NCBI GenBank assembly: GCA_001584585.1
Contig: LSYV01000104.1
Coordinates: 189,665-208,048, forward strand
Length of the DNA stretch: 18,384 nt
Origin: Gonium pectorale
Taxonomy: Eukaryota > Chlorophyta > Chlorophyceae > Chlamydomonadales > Volvocaceae
Direction of reading: 5' to 3'
The notes under the pieces were generated by a model, which worked only from the letters and a program-made list of their open reading frames with translations, was not told the origin of the DNA and did not search any database. The translations under genes and the position numbers were made by a program. Below are positions 10,101 through 16,248 of this stretch, piece after piece (the first letter of the stretch is position 1; every line of letters begins with the position of its first letter).

Positions 10101-13100
10101 ACTGAGCTGCGGGTGGAGGACTCGGCTGCAGTGGCCGCGTGCCTGGCCCTCAACGTCAGCGTGGAGGCACTGCAGGTGGATTAATTGGCTGATATGATGC
10201 CACATGCATGCGTGCAGACGTGCCGCAGCCCTGCTGTAGCCTTGGGCCGCATACACAGCTATGCATGCATCCCTGCTATATGCTATGCCATGCAACGCGC
10301 AACCCATCCGCCGTCACCCCCCCCCACCCCCACCCCGGCATGCAGATGCGCGCCACGGGGCTGGGGCCTGAAACGCTAAGGCTGCTGCTGCCGGGGCTGC
10401 GGGCGCATCCCTCCCTGGTGTCGCTGGACCTCAGCCTCAACGCTCTGGGGGATGTGGGCGTGGCGGAGCTGGCGGCAGTGGTGTGTCACCTGCCTCACCT
10501 CACATCGCTGGCACTGGTGCGTTGGTGTCGGTGTTCATGCCGCATGTGGACCATGTGTGCATGCGCATTGCTTCCTGAGTGCGCTGCCATGCGTATGTGC
10601 TGAGCCATTTTAGTAGCTAGGTGGCATGAGAATTGCGTAGCGGTGTTTTCTCCCAGATGCACGTTTTGGTCATCTATGAAGGCCAGCCAAGTTTTAGGCC
10701 TCACGTGGTGATACTGCACGTACGGAACATGCATGTGTGAGCGTGGCTTAGTGCATTGCTGCTCTGCCAGTCGGGTTATTGGTGCCTGCAGGCATGCGAC
10801 TGCCTTTATGGTATTCTTATTCCTGATTTGTGGGTCCCTGATTGATCAATGGAGAGCTGTTACGACATAGTGCGTGATTGGCAGCAGATCACCGTCCGAG
10901 TGCAGTCAAACAGGCGTGCTCGCCCAATCACGCCTGCAATAGTTGAGCGTCGCGTTTGGCGCACGCCTAGGTCGTCGTGCACATGCTTACCCACCTCACA
11001 AGTAGGGATGGCGTTGAACCGTAGACTCCAACCGGCGCTGCACCATCTACTTCGTGTGATGAGTATGTACAGTTACATCATCATTAGAGAGCGCTGTATG
11101 GTCTATTGCAATTGCCTGGGACGGAGTACATGATTCAGCGTACGTAATCACGCGCCGTCACCGCCAGCGCACGCAGCTGCGGTGATGGGCTCTTTGAGTT
11201 TCTTAGGGAGCGTGAGTGCCGATGTATCTGATATGCCCATATCTGTACGACGAGCAGCACCGTGTGTCGCACACCCATACCACACACTTGGTAGGTCAAG
11301 CACACACCGTGTCATGTCAGGGCGCTGCAGATCTTACTTATAATGTTATGGAACACGTCGATTATCGTCCACAGGTTAAAGTGGGAATGGGTGCTATGGG
11401 TGCAAATGCGTTGGCCGGCCATCTTCTGGCAACGGCGGCTGCCAGCCGGCTCAAGGAGCTGGCCTTACAGGTATATGACGGGAAGAATGGTAATACTTAC
11501 GTCAAACGCACAGCTCCCAGCGTTTGAAGCACCGGCAGCACCGCTGTGCCTGACTGACGCTTCATGTTTGGTTGGAATAATGTGGCGTCCTGCTATTGTA
11601 TAATTAACCCTGTTTCACCAATACATGTACTGCTTGCTCGCTTGCAGGACAACCTGGAGGATGCGGGCACGTTCGCGCTCGAGTGGCTGTGCTTCCTGTT
11701 CCAGCAGCGCACTGGAAAGGCGGCCAAGTCCAAGCCAGCAGATTCCCTCAAGGTATGAGGAGCGAAAGCAAGGGTACAGCATCACCTTGAGCGCGACACG
11801 CTTGACACGGGGGAGGGCCCAAAGCTCCCATACATATAATGATGCCTAATATAAAACCCTAGCATGTGCATATCGTATAAATTTGCAAAGAGGTATTAAT
11901 AACTGTTCACACACGTGCCTACATGCACATGCCACAGAATGAGATATGTACATTACATATCTCATAGCATTCTATCTGGGCTCTTATTCCTCCGTGTTAT
12001 CATGACAGAGACATGTATCCGTTTACTCTGCTGTCTCCACCAGGTACCCAAGGCCATGCTGGCCATGCCGGCCATTCCATCATTCGGCCTGGGTGGTAGT
12101 GACCATCAGGTCTGCCTCGACGTCCTCTGTGGCGAACGCACATCGCTCTTCCTCCTGCCGGCGCCCTTCGGCGGGCCCGTCCATTCGAACGCGGACACCA
12201 AGCCTCCCCCCAGGGCGGGCCTCCTTGACCAAGTCGTAATGAACGCATGCACGTCCGCCCTGGCGCCCTACCCCATCGACCTGTCACTCGAGGAGTGTAA
12301 GCATGGTGATATGGTGCAGCGGCAGCATGGGAACCTCCCGAGTATCCCTGCACTGCTGGCGGAGCCAGTAGAGGGCCTGCCTGGCTTTGGACACCCCGGA
12401 GGCATGGCAGCATTCTTGGGCGCCGTGTTGGGGGGTCTCCTGGCCATGAGTCCGCCCAACCTGCGCTTCCTGGACCTGTCCTACACCATCAAGCTGTCAC
12501 ATTCCGAAAGTGCGGAGGGCATAGTGGGCATGGACCACAACGACTTTAACACCAACTCAGTGGTGTCGGACAACTCACGTGCCATGGAGCCTTTCCAGAA
12601 TTCACCACTGAAGCAGCTGTGCCTGGGCTTGGGGCTCAACACCAGCCTTCGTATCATGCTGCTTGTGGGCTGTGGGCTGGGCGATGTTGGGACGGTGGAG
12701 CTATGTCGTGCTCTGCTCAGCGCCGGGGCCCCTCCCTGCCTTGAGCTCCTTGCGCTGCATGGCAACCCGGATCTGCGTGACTATGGCCTCCTGCACGGAG
12801 TGCTCCCTCTGCTGGGCGCGGTCGCCACCGAGCGCGCGGCGCGGCTGGCAGGCGTGCAACAACTGGCCTCAGCCGAAGCAGCCATCAATAATGGAGATGA
12901 CAGTGGTGTGCCAGGGTCGCCATCAGCCAGACAGGGGCGCCCTGCTGCGGCGATGGGCGCCCACGGACGCCAGCCATCCGTGCTTGTAGTTACTATCGGT
13001 CCCGCTGATGCTGATAGGGAGGGGGCCTGGATGGTGCAGAAGGAGACTGTGCACAAGGTCACGTCAGCCGCCTACTTGGGCTGGAGGAGCAACAGCGGTG

Positions 13101-16022
13101 TAGCAGGGGGAAAAGGGGCGTTGCCACCAGCAGCCGCCCACGCATTCCTGGAGGTGGTAACCTATCACCGTGGTAATGGGGACCCTTCTGACGAGGAGCA
13201 TTCAGAACATGGCGACGAGGAGGAAGAGTACTCAGAGCAGGGCGACGAGGAGCAGGAGCATTCAGAGCGTAGCGACGCGGAGGGGGAGGAGGAACATCCA
13301 GAGCATGGTGACTATGAGGAGGAGCAATCAGAGCGTAGCAACGACGAGGAGAAGCATTCAGAGCGTAGCGACGAGGAGGAGGAGCATTCAGAGCATAGCG
13401 ACGAGGAGGAGGAGCATTCAGAGGGTGGCAACGAAGAGGTGGCTCCAGGCAGTGACAACATTGCCGTTTCTTTACAACTCTTGGACGACGCACATGCTTT
13501 TGCCTTCGCGGTGGGCATTTTGCAGCCTCGACCCCACCCTTTCAACAGTACGGAGGATGAGGCAGTACAAATAACGGACAACGAACTGGCCACCTCCAGT
13601 AGCGGTCTCAAGGACATTGAAACCCTAGACCTCTCGGCAAGCCAAGTGGGATCGGCCGGTGTGGCTGCCATCTGCGCGGTCCTCCACCACATGCTAGCGC
13701 TACGGCACCTGCGGCGCCTTCAACTTGAGGGTGTCGTGGACAGCGCCGGGGACGAGATGATCTTTAGCTTGGCAGACGTGCTGGGAGCTCAGGGCATCTG
13801 CTGCCTTGAGTTCATCAGCGTCCAAGGGGCCCGCTGCAGCAATAGTGACGACAGGTTTGTTCTCAGCAGCAAAGCCGCAGAGGCGCTCACCAGATCCCTG
13901 CTTCAGACAGACATTGAGGGAGGTGATGGCAGCGCGGCTGCCCCTGGCAGTGTAGGTGAGACGACCAGCCAGCAGGCGCGCCGCCGTGAGCTGTGGCTCG
14001 GCCCAGTGGAGGCGTCAGTGTCACTACTGCAGAGCCTGGCGGTGCTGTGTGGGCTAGGCGCTGCGGTGAGCGGTCTCATGCGTATGCGGGTCATGCATCA
14101 TGGTGGCCTCTGCTCTGACTGCTATACAATACCGCCTTCAGCCCTGAGGCATGTGACACACGTTACAGGTTACCAATTACAAGTGCCCGCCCCAAGTGCC
14201 GCGCACGCAACACTTCGTGCATTGCATGCATCGTAACGGCCAGGCCTAATAATGTGTCAGCCAGGCGTGCTTGCTGCAATCCACATACCCATGATCGGAT
14301 GCAAAATGTAACATGTGTACTCTCTCCCGTCTGAACCCCGCCTCATTTGCATGCTTTGCTTGCCAACCAGCCCGACACACGTCCCCCATGGCGTTGCCGC
14401 ATCATAACTGGCGAACCCGAGGTGGACACGCTCTGCGAAGCGCTCGCCGCAGCCTCAAGGTCGCCAGCAGTCGCTGGCATCCCACTGTCGGAGATGGCGC
14501 CGGATGGCCCCGCTGTGCTACACGACGAGACTGACAGCAGTGAGGCGCCGAGCAAAACGCCTGAGAGACAGCAGCTCGACAACGTACCGGGATTAGCTTC
14601 AGATGGCGACCAGCAGGATGCTTGTGGTGGCGCGTCGTCTGCAGCATCTGCTGAAAGCAGGGGCCAGCGGCTAGATGTAGTACCCGGACTGGACCCAGCG
14701 GCTTTGCAGCCCTATCACATAATGGCCCTGGCCTGGGCGATCGCCAACCAGCAGCGCGGGCTGTGCTCGAGCAACGACAGCACAGGCCCAGTCCTCGTGG
14801 CTCTGCTGCTTCCCAAAAAGCTGAGTGAGCCCCAAGCACTCACAACAGACGGCAGTGAGGCTGCGGCAGTGCTGATCGATGCCTGCCTACTGTGCAAGCC
14901 TCACGCCAGGCCCAGCAGCCCAGCGGTGCAGATTCTGCCCGCGGGCTTATCCCCAGCCCCAGCCTTACCGCTGGTCGATGTGGATTGTCCCGAGCTGCTG
15001 ACGGACGCTGACGCCGCCTGCCTGTCGCTTGCGCTGCTGTCTGGGGAGCTGGGCTGGGAGCACAAGCTTGACTTTGCCGGGTGTCATCAATTGTCAGCGG
15101 CGGGTATGTGGCTGGTGATTGGCAGCCCTGTTGGCCCTCTTGTCATATTTGCCGTGCAGTGCTTTCTCTGCCATATTGGACGGGTTGGTGTGCTGCACGA
15201 CTGGTCAGAGGGCTTCAGGGAGCGTTACGGGTAGCTAGTGTTATTAAGCCTTGCATCATTCCGGCAGCAGCAATTTGCATTTTCTTCCTTTGCAGAGGCA
15301 GGGGACACTCGCTTCACTGATCATTCTTTGCTTGTGTACACCTCAAGTTCTCATCCTCGCTCTATCCTCCAACACTCCTTTCCCGCAGGCCTGGACGTGC
15401 TGCTGCGGCTGCTCCCGCTCCACGGCCACACTCTGAGCCACCTTGGGCTCCCCATGCAGCGATGGCAGCCCACCCCAGTCGCTGGGGACCAGGGCCAGGG
15501 CCATGTGGGAGAGACCACCCTCTCGGACACCGCTGTACAGCGGCAGCTGTGCGAGGTTGTGCTCCCGGCGCTGGCAGGTATGGCAGGACCCAGCGGGGCA
15601 GCAGCGGCAGATGCGGCTCAAGGTATGCTATCTGCCACAGAGCTTAACGGTGGCGTAGCCCCGCCTGAATCAAGATCTTCATACCGGCATCAAGTGCTGG
15701 ATCTGCACATTGGCGCATCTGCTGCAACTTCGGACACCCGGTTCATTTGGCTGGCACTCTGTCTCTGATGTACTGTTCCGTGGGGCCTATGACAGGCGGC
15801 CTCCGGTATCTGGACGTGTCTGGCTGGGCCCTGCCCGCGCGGCTGCTGGGCCAGGCGCTCAGCGGGCACACCAACCTGGAGAAGCTCATGCTGGGCGGGC
15901 GGGACGAGGCACGCTTGCTGCTCGACACGGGTCTCCTGCCTCGCGGCCCCTACTGCCTGCAGCACCACCTTCGTGACGACCTGTCCCTTCGCCACGCTGA
16001 GTCAGAGGATGAGGTGCGGTAA
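891..16022 (+). CDS. Gene A: giant ankyrin / XK-related-like membrane / leucine-rich-repeat protein (21-exon model)
   Basis: Full span of a proposed spliced gene of about 2,445 residues. Joined exons: 891-1124, 1986-2126, 2384-2593, 2789-2887, 4181-4279, 4620-4718, 5053-5151, 5461-5910, 6169-6651, 7050-7106, 7268-7396, 7749-8600, 8932-9591, 9993-10175, 10346-10516, 11375-11470, 11648-11752, 12044-14065, 14371-15103, 15389-15577, 15796-16022. Every junction is GT...AG and keeps frame. Domains: Ala-rich/acidic N-terminus (1-195), five ankyrin repeats (about 196-360), XK-related-like membrane region (about 455-700), then RI-type LRRs with long linkers to the end. Ankyrin and LRR modules normally bind proteins; XKR proteins are plasma-membrane proteins and some are phospholipid scramblases. 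The ankyrin and LRR calls are strong from visible motifs. The XKR call rests on a set of spaced motifs. The first exon and the last donor/stop choice are the weakest parts. I know no named orthologue. Confidence 0.72.
1125..1985 (+). other. Intron 1, with a long C-rich low-complexity stretch
   Basis: Runs from GTAAGC to TTCTCACAG (861 bp). Between about 1240 and 1800 the + strand is strongly pyrimidine-biased, with scattered repeats built on CTGCAC, CCTGC and CGCAC words. This produces overlapping open frames on both strands, with peptides that look like low-complexity noise (Cys-, His-, Pro- and Thr-rich on +). I regard none as genes. Confidence 0.5.
1986..2126 (+). CDS. Gene A exon 2, hydrophilic N-terminal region
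   Basis: Flanked by a good acceptor (TTCTCACAG) and a consensus donor (GTAAGC). It is 141 bp, so 47 codons in phase 0. The peptide is charged, with an EDKDGG segment and a later KIRAEEDTK segment, and has no hydrophobic core. It resembles a disordered linker. The other two frames also lack stops, but only phase 0 continues openly into exon 3. Confidence 0.55.
2384..2593 (+). CDS. Gene A exon 3, acidic Gly/Asp-rich linker
   Basis: Follows a CAGCAG acceptor, so the exon may begin at 2384 or 2387 (a NAGNAG site that adds or drops one Gln). It ends at GAG|GTACGT. The 70 codons give a Gln/Arg-containing start and then an acidic, Gly- and Asp-rich stretch ([16 protein letters not shown]) ending in MEQE. 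It is probably disordered. The in-frame ATG at 2453 is an alternative start codon if exons 1 and 2 are wrong. It leads directly into the first ankyrin repeat. Confidence 0.6.
2687..2745 (+). repeat. 22-bp tandem repeat in intron 3 (about 2.7 copies)
   Basis: Units start at 2687, 2709 and 2731. Each begins ATAGAATGAATGGCC (one copy has GGATGG), and the first two full units end in TTCAG or TGCAG. The repeat sits 40-100 bp upstream of the real acceptor at 2788. The units therefore carry decoy AG acceptors. Confidence 0.75.
2789..2887 (+). CDS. Gene A exon 4: ankyrin repeat 1 (N-capping type)
   Basis: A 99-bp, 33-codon phase-0 exon. The peptide has the ankyrin helix-turn-helix pattern: [18 protein letters not shown] followed by QAGAEPD. 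It lacks the TPLH motif, as is common for the first repeat of an array. It ends at AAG|GTGAGC and is preceded by CTCAG. The same one-repeat-per-exon unit recurs downstream. Confidence 0.85.
2888..4180 (+). other. Intron 4 (1293 bp), with an unexplained minus-strand open frame
   Basis: The largest intron of gene A, running from GTGAGC to CATCAG. It holds a 116-codon minus-strand frame (3378 down to 3028, starting MHVNC) whose product I do not recognise. It contains Arg- and Leu-rich stretches and a C-terminal hydrophobic run. It could be a remnant of an inserted element or chance. Around 3705-3733 there are two copies of GCATGCATGTG. I find no extra ankyrin exon and no clear terminal inverted repeats. 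Confidence 0.5.
4181..4279 (+). CDS. Gene A exon 5: ankyrin repeat 2
   Basis: A 99-bp phase-0 exon between CATCAG and GAG|GTGGGC. The peptide carries the canonical ankyrin consensus: [19 protein letters not shown], then GGADVN. All the key positions are present: the TPLH turn, the central Gly-His, the two helices and the GAD.N hairpin. The exon closely resembles exon 6 at the DNA level around CACGTGGAGGT. Confidence 0.93.
4280..4619 (+). other. Intron 5
   Basis: A 340-bp intron from GTGGGC to a C-rich tract ending CACCAG. Apart from a short CATT repeat near 4440 and the pyrimidine-rich acceptor region, I see nothing in it. Confidence 0.6.
4620..4718 (+). CDS. Gene A exon 6: ankyrin repeat 3
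   Basis: A 99-bp phase-0 exon between ATCACCAG and GAG|GTTGGT. The peptide is a textbook ankyrin repeat: [19 protein letters not shown], then [11 protein letters not shown]. It starts three residues before TPLH, as exons 5, 7 and 8 do. The donor GTTGGT is weaker than most here. Confidence 0.93.
4719..5052 (+). other. Intron 6
   Basis: A 334-bp intron from GTTGGT to CTACAG. I see no gene, repeat or structure in it. Confidence 0.6.
5053..5151 (+). CDS. Gene A exon 7: ankyrin repeat 4
   Basis: A 99-bp phase-0 exon between CTACAG and ATG|GTGCGT. The peptide reads [19 protein letters not shown], then [10 protein letters not shown]. It is a complete ankyrin repeat with one substitution in the second helix (Gly for the usual Glu). 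Confidence 0.92.
5152..5460 (+). other. Intron 7
   Basis: A 309-bp intron from GTGCGT to an AAGCATAG acceptor. It contains a possible branch-point stretch (CCTAACCTAAC near 5370, CTTAAC near 5411). I see no gene in it. Confidence 0.55.
5461..5910 (+). CDS. Gene A exon 8: ankyrin repeat 5, linker, and start of the XK-related-like domain
   Basis: A 150-codon phase-0 exon between CATAG and CGG|GTGAGT. It opens with a fifth ankyrin repeat ([19 protein letters not shown]), which closes the array. A low-complexity Ala/Val/Pro linker of about 60 residues follows, then a basic segment with two WRRL motifs. The last stretch, [18 protein letters not shown], is hydrophobic with two aspartates four residues apart (about D468 and D472 of the model). 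In XK-related proteins the first membrane segment carries a similar D..xD signature. This signature continues in exon 9, so the intron splits it. Confidence 0.88.
5911..6168 (+). other. Intron 8, length divisible by three and free of stops
   Basis: The 258-bp intron from GTGAGT to CGCTTCAG has no in-frame stop. Exons 8 and 9 therefore form one continuous open frame, with or without splicing. Splicing is favoured because both sites are near consensus, and because the spliced junction joins VLAR to DLFTNGY, as expected for the XKR pattern. The intron-encoded peptide is low-complexity and Pro/Ser-rich in its second half. Confidence 0.65.
6169..6651 (+). CDS. Gene A exon 9: core of the XK-related-like membrane domain
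   Basis: A 161-codon phase-0 exon between CTTCAG and CAG|GTGCGC. Likely membrane segments lie at exon residues 11-30 ([19 protein letters not shown]) and 91-120 ([18 protein letters not shown] and the hydrophobic run after it). Between them lies a basic, Ala-rich loop. Near the end, [14 protein letters not shown] matches the XK-family pattern in which a helix with an acidic residue leads to a conserved Pro-Gln and then LQ-L/I-Y. Exon 10 supplies that IYLY. The family includes human XK and the XKR4/8/9 scramblases; function here is not proved. Another multi-pass family with a chance PQ motif is possible. Confidence 0.8.
6652..7049 (+). other. Intron 9
   Basis: A 398-bp intron from GTGCGC to ACCCCGCAG. 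Its first 200 bp are clearly AT-richer than the exons. Possible branch-point words (CTGATAAC, AACTGAT) lie about 60 bp before the acceptor. I see no gene in it. Confidence 0.55.
7050..7106 (+). CDS. Gene A exon 10: short exon with the IYLY segment
   Basis: A short phase-0 exon after CCCCGCAG. It encodes [16 protein letters not shown] followed by VSQ. IYLY completes the ESLPQ...LQ-IY motif begun in exon 9. Two donors are possible: CAG|GTTGGA at 7107, used here, and GAG|GTCTCA at 7098. Both keep phase 0 and differ by three residues. The frame closes at a stop 54 bp beyond the later donor, so an intron must follow. Confidence 0.62.
7268..7396 (+). CDS. Gene A exon 11: last XK-related-like membrane segment
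   Basis: A 43-codon phase-0 exon. The peptide [19 protein letters not shown] is strongly hydrophobic, with small residues and serines. This resembles the XKR helix that follows the PQ-LQ-Y motif and reads like SLLSLSWSL in animal proteins. It ends in ISLQ|GTGGGT. The acceptor is AAG rather than CAG (CTCGAAG|GCC), the weakest acceptor in the model, but no other AG in reach gives the right frame. Confidence 0.72.
7397..7748 (+). other. Intron 11
   Basis: A 352-bp intron from GTGGGT to GCCCCCAG. It contains a short CTGG tetranucleotide run (four copies, 7453-7468) and two TGCATG words (7589, 7615). I see no gene in it. Confidence 0.6.
7749..8600 (+). CDS. Gene A exon 12: post-membrane linker and first leucine-rich repeats
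   Basis: A 284-codon phase-0 exon between CCCCAG and CAG|GTAGGC. It begins [19 protein letters not shown], a charged, likely cytosolic helix. A Gly/Ala/His-rich linker follows. Leu-rich segments then start: [19 protein letters not shown] and [12 protein letters not shown], each separated by helix-like stretches as in RI-type LRRs. The last third is basic and Ser/Ala-rich, with a Gly-Arg segment ([10 protein letters not shown]). No catalytic motif is visible. Confidence 0.8.
8601..8931 (+). other. Intron 12
   Basis: A 331-bp intron from GTAGGC (a stop codon follows three bases later in frame) to CGTGCAG. It is AT-richer than its flanking exons. I see nothing else in it. Confidence 0.6.
8932..9591 (+). 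CDS. Gene A exon 13: LRR segments with a Ser/Gly-rich insert
   Basis: A 220-codon phase-0 exon between GTGCAG and CAG|GTGAGC. It starts [20 protein letters not shown], which joins the helix end of exon 12 (GRGLAQ) to an LRR-like strand. Low-complexity stretches follow: a run of serines before ERGDGGG, and an Ala/Gly run after SQQAG. Between them is a hydrophobic strand ([17 protein letters not shown]). The end returns to an LRR-like [14 protein letters not shown]. There is no recognisable enzyme domain. Confidence 0.78.
9592..9992 (+). other. Intron 13
   Basis: A 401-bp intron from GTGAGC to CCCCACAG. The frame of exon 13 stays open for about 230 bp into it, to a TAG at 9823. The peptide there is Cys-rich and matches nothing known, so I treat it as intronic. 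It contains one TGCATG at 9631. Confidence 0.55.
9993..10175 (+). CDS. Gene A exon 14: leucine-rich repeats
   Basis: A 61-codon phase-0 exon between CCACAG and CAG|GTGGAT, with no methionine. The peptide [20 protein letters not shown] followed by NVGAF has the helix-then-strand spacing of a ribonuclease-inhibitor-like LRR. The end ([17 protein letters not shown]) leads into the next repeat in exon 15. Confidence 0.78.
10346..10516 (+). CDS. Gene A exon 15: clear RI-type leucine-rich repeat
   Basis: A 57-codon phase-0 exon after a C-rich tract and GCATGCAG, ending CTG|GTGCGT. The peptide contains the best LRR in the window: [20 protein letters not shown], followed by a helix and LTSLAL. The LxLxxNxLGDxGxxxLA pattern is diagnostic of RI-like LRRs (28-29-residue repeats). 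Confidence 0.9.
10517..11374 (+). other. Intron 15 (858 bp)
   Basis: A long intron from GTGCGT to GTCCACAG. A 95-codon + strand frame (10849-11133) encodes nothing I recognise. A 10-bp inverted pair (GCGTGATTGG at 10872, CCAATCACGC at 10924) lies within it. Two TGCATG words are present, at 10558 and 10730. An ankyrin or LRR exon was looked for and not found. Confidence 0.5.
11375..11470 (+). CDS. Gene A exon 16: leucine-rich repeat
   Basis: A 32-codon phase-0 exon between CCACAG and CAG|GTATAT. The peptide [20 protein letters not shown], then SRLKELALQ, continues the RI pattern: the GAxGAxALAxxL helix after a strand, then the next strand LKELALQ. It joins exon 15 (LTSLAL) and exon 17 (DNLEDAG) without a break in the repeat register. 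Confidence 0.88.
11648..11752 (+). CDS. Gene A exon 17: leucine-rich repeat and basic linker
   Basis: A 35-codon phase-0 exon between GCTTGCAG and AAG|GTATGA. It encodes [18 protein letters not shown], the asparagine-containing turn and helix of an RI-type LRR, then a short basic linker ([10 protein letters not shown]). Confidence 0.85.
11936..11973. repeat. Perfect hairpin inside intron 17
   Basis: GAGATATGTA (11941-11950) and TACATATCTC (11954-11963) are perfect reverse complements around a 3-base loop. The immediately flanking AGAAT (11936-11940) and ATTCT (11969-11973) extend the pairing after a 5-base bulge. It lies about 70 bp upstream of the intron 17 acceptor. Confidence 0.85.
12044..14065 (+). 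CDS. Gene A exon 18: large exon with LRRs and an acidic repeat linker
   Basis: A 674-codon phase-0 exon between CCACCAG and GCG|GTGAGC. The first third is a Pro/Gly-containing region with few motifs. LRRs follow: [50 protein letters not shown] long polar linker comes next, with the acidic tandem repeat described separately. LRRs then return: [20 protein letters not shown], and the strand LRRLQLEG with its helix. The frame stays open past the donor to 14236, but the sequence beyond loses the LRR character, and exon 19 supplies an in-phase continuation. An intron within the first 100 bp of this exon cannot be excluded. Confidence 0.85.
13190..13429 (+). repeat. Coding minisatellite: about eight acidic ~10-residue units
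   Basis: Roughly eight imperfect units, mostly 30 bp, follow the pattern GACGAGGAGGAGGAG-CATTCAGAG-(CGT/CAT)-AGC. They translate to variants of [10 protein letters not shown], such as [10 protein letters not shown] and [10 protein letters not shown]. Unit length varies in multiples of three (24 to 36 bp), so the frame is kept. The product is a highly acidic, Glu/His/Ser-rich linker between two LRR blocks. The minus strand of the same repeat also yields a long chance frame. Confidence 0.93.
14066..14370 (+). other. Intron 18
   Basis: A 305-bp intron from GTGAGC to GCCAACCAG. Two TGCATG words are present, at 14223 and 14348. It is the last phase-0 intron of gene A. I see nothing else in it. 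Confidence 0.6.
14371..15103 (+). CDS. Gene A exon 19: polar linker and LRR-like segments
   Basis: Begins in phase 0 after AACCAG and ends in phase 1 at GCGG|GTATGT; the split Gly codon is completed by exon 20. The peptide starts [20 protein letters not shown], then [11 protein letters not shown] polar, Asp/Ser/Gly-rich linker and a hydrophobic pair of helices ([25 protein letters not shown]) follow. The end has LRR-like character: [19 protein letters not shown], then [13 protein letters not shown]. Confidence 0.78.
15389..15577 (+). CDS. Gene A exon 20: LRR-like segment
   Basis: Starts in phase 1 after TTCCCGCAG, so Gly is formed by G plus GC. It encodes [20 protein letters not shown], an LRR helix and strand, then a Gly/Gln linker and [13 protein letters not shown]. 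Two phase-1 donors fit: CAG|GTATGG at 15578, used here, and AAG|GTATGC at 15623. The second would add 15 Ala-rich residues. Either joins cleanly to exon 21. Confidence 0.7.
15796..16022 (+). CDS. Gene A exon 21: C-terminal LRR and stop
   Basis: Starts in phase 1 after TATGACAG. It encodes [20 protein letters not shown] and then [14 protein letters not shown], two consecutive LRR strands and a helix. A charged tail follows and ends ESEDEVR before TAA at 16020. The stop lies only six bases into sequence after GAG|GTGCGG, which is itself an acceptable phase-0 donor. The true end of the coding sequence is therefore open: either this stop is used, or the exon is spliced at 16013 to the ankyrin exon at 16249. 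Confidence 0.72.
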
Positions 16023-16148
16023 AATGATACGCAGCAGAAGGAATTCTAATGCGAACCTTGACATAGAGAGCCCAGGAGCCAGGCCGCGTCTGTCTTGTTA
16101 TCATGAGTGTTTGCGGTGTGTGCGGTGTCTGTTACTTTCTTCAACATT

Positions 16149-16153
16149 TGTAA
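16149..16153 (+). terminator. TGTAA poly(A) signal for gene A
   Basis: TGTAA is the usual poly(A) signal in chlorophyte algae. It lies 127 bp after the TAA at 16020-16022, a normal 3' UTR length, in an AT-richer stretch. This is the main argument that gene A ends before the next ankyrin exon. A five-base word is weak evidence alone. Confidence 0.45.
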
Positions 16154-16248
16154 CGACACTTTTTAATGACAATCCTCTCTTAAATCCCGGCGTGCGATAT
16201 CATTCTCCATCGCGTTTTCAACAACCAACAATGCCCAACCGATCCTAG

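Noticed and set aside
13059..13493. Minus-strand frame of 144 codons with Pro/Arg repeats
   Set aside because: It is the reverse complement of the acidic coding repeat in exon 18 and has no independent support.
14066..14236. Exon 18 ending at the stop at 14234
   Set aside because: The sequence after the GTGAGC donor loses LRR features and is AT-richer, while exon 19 continues in phase.
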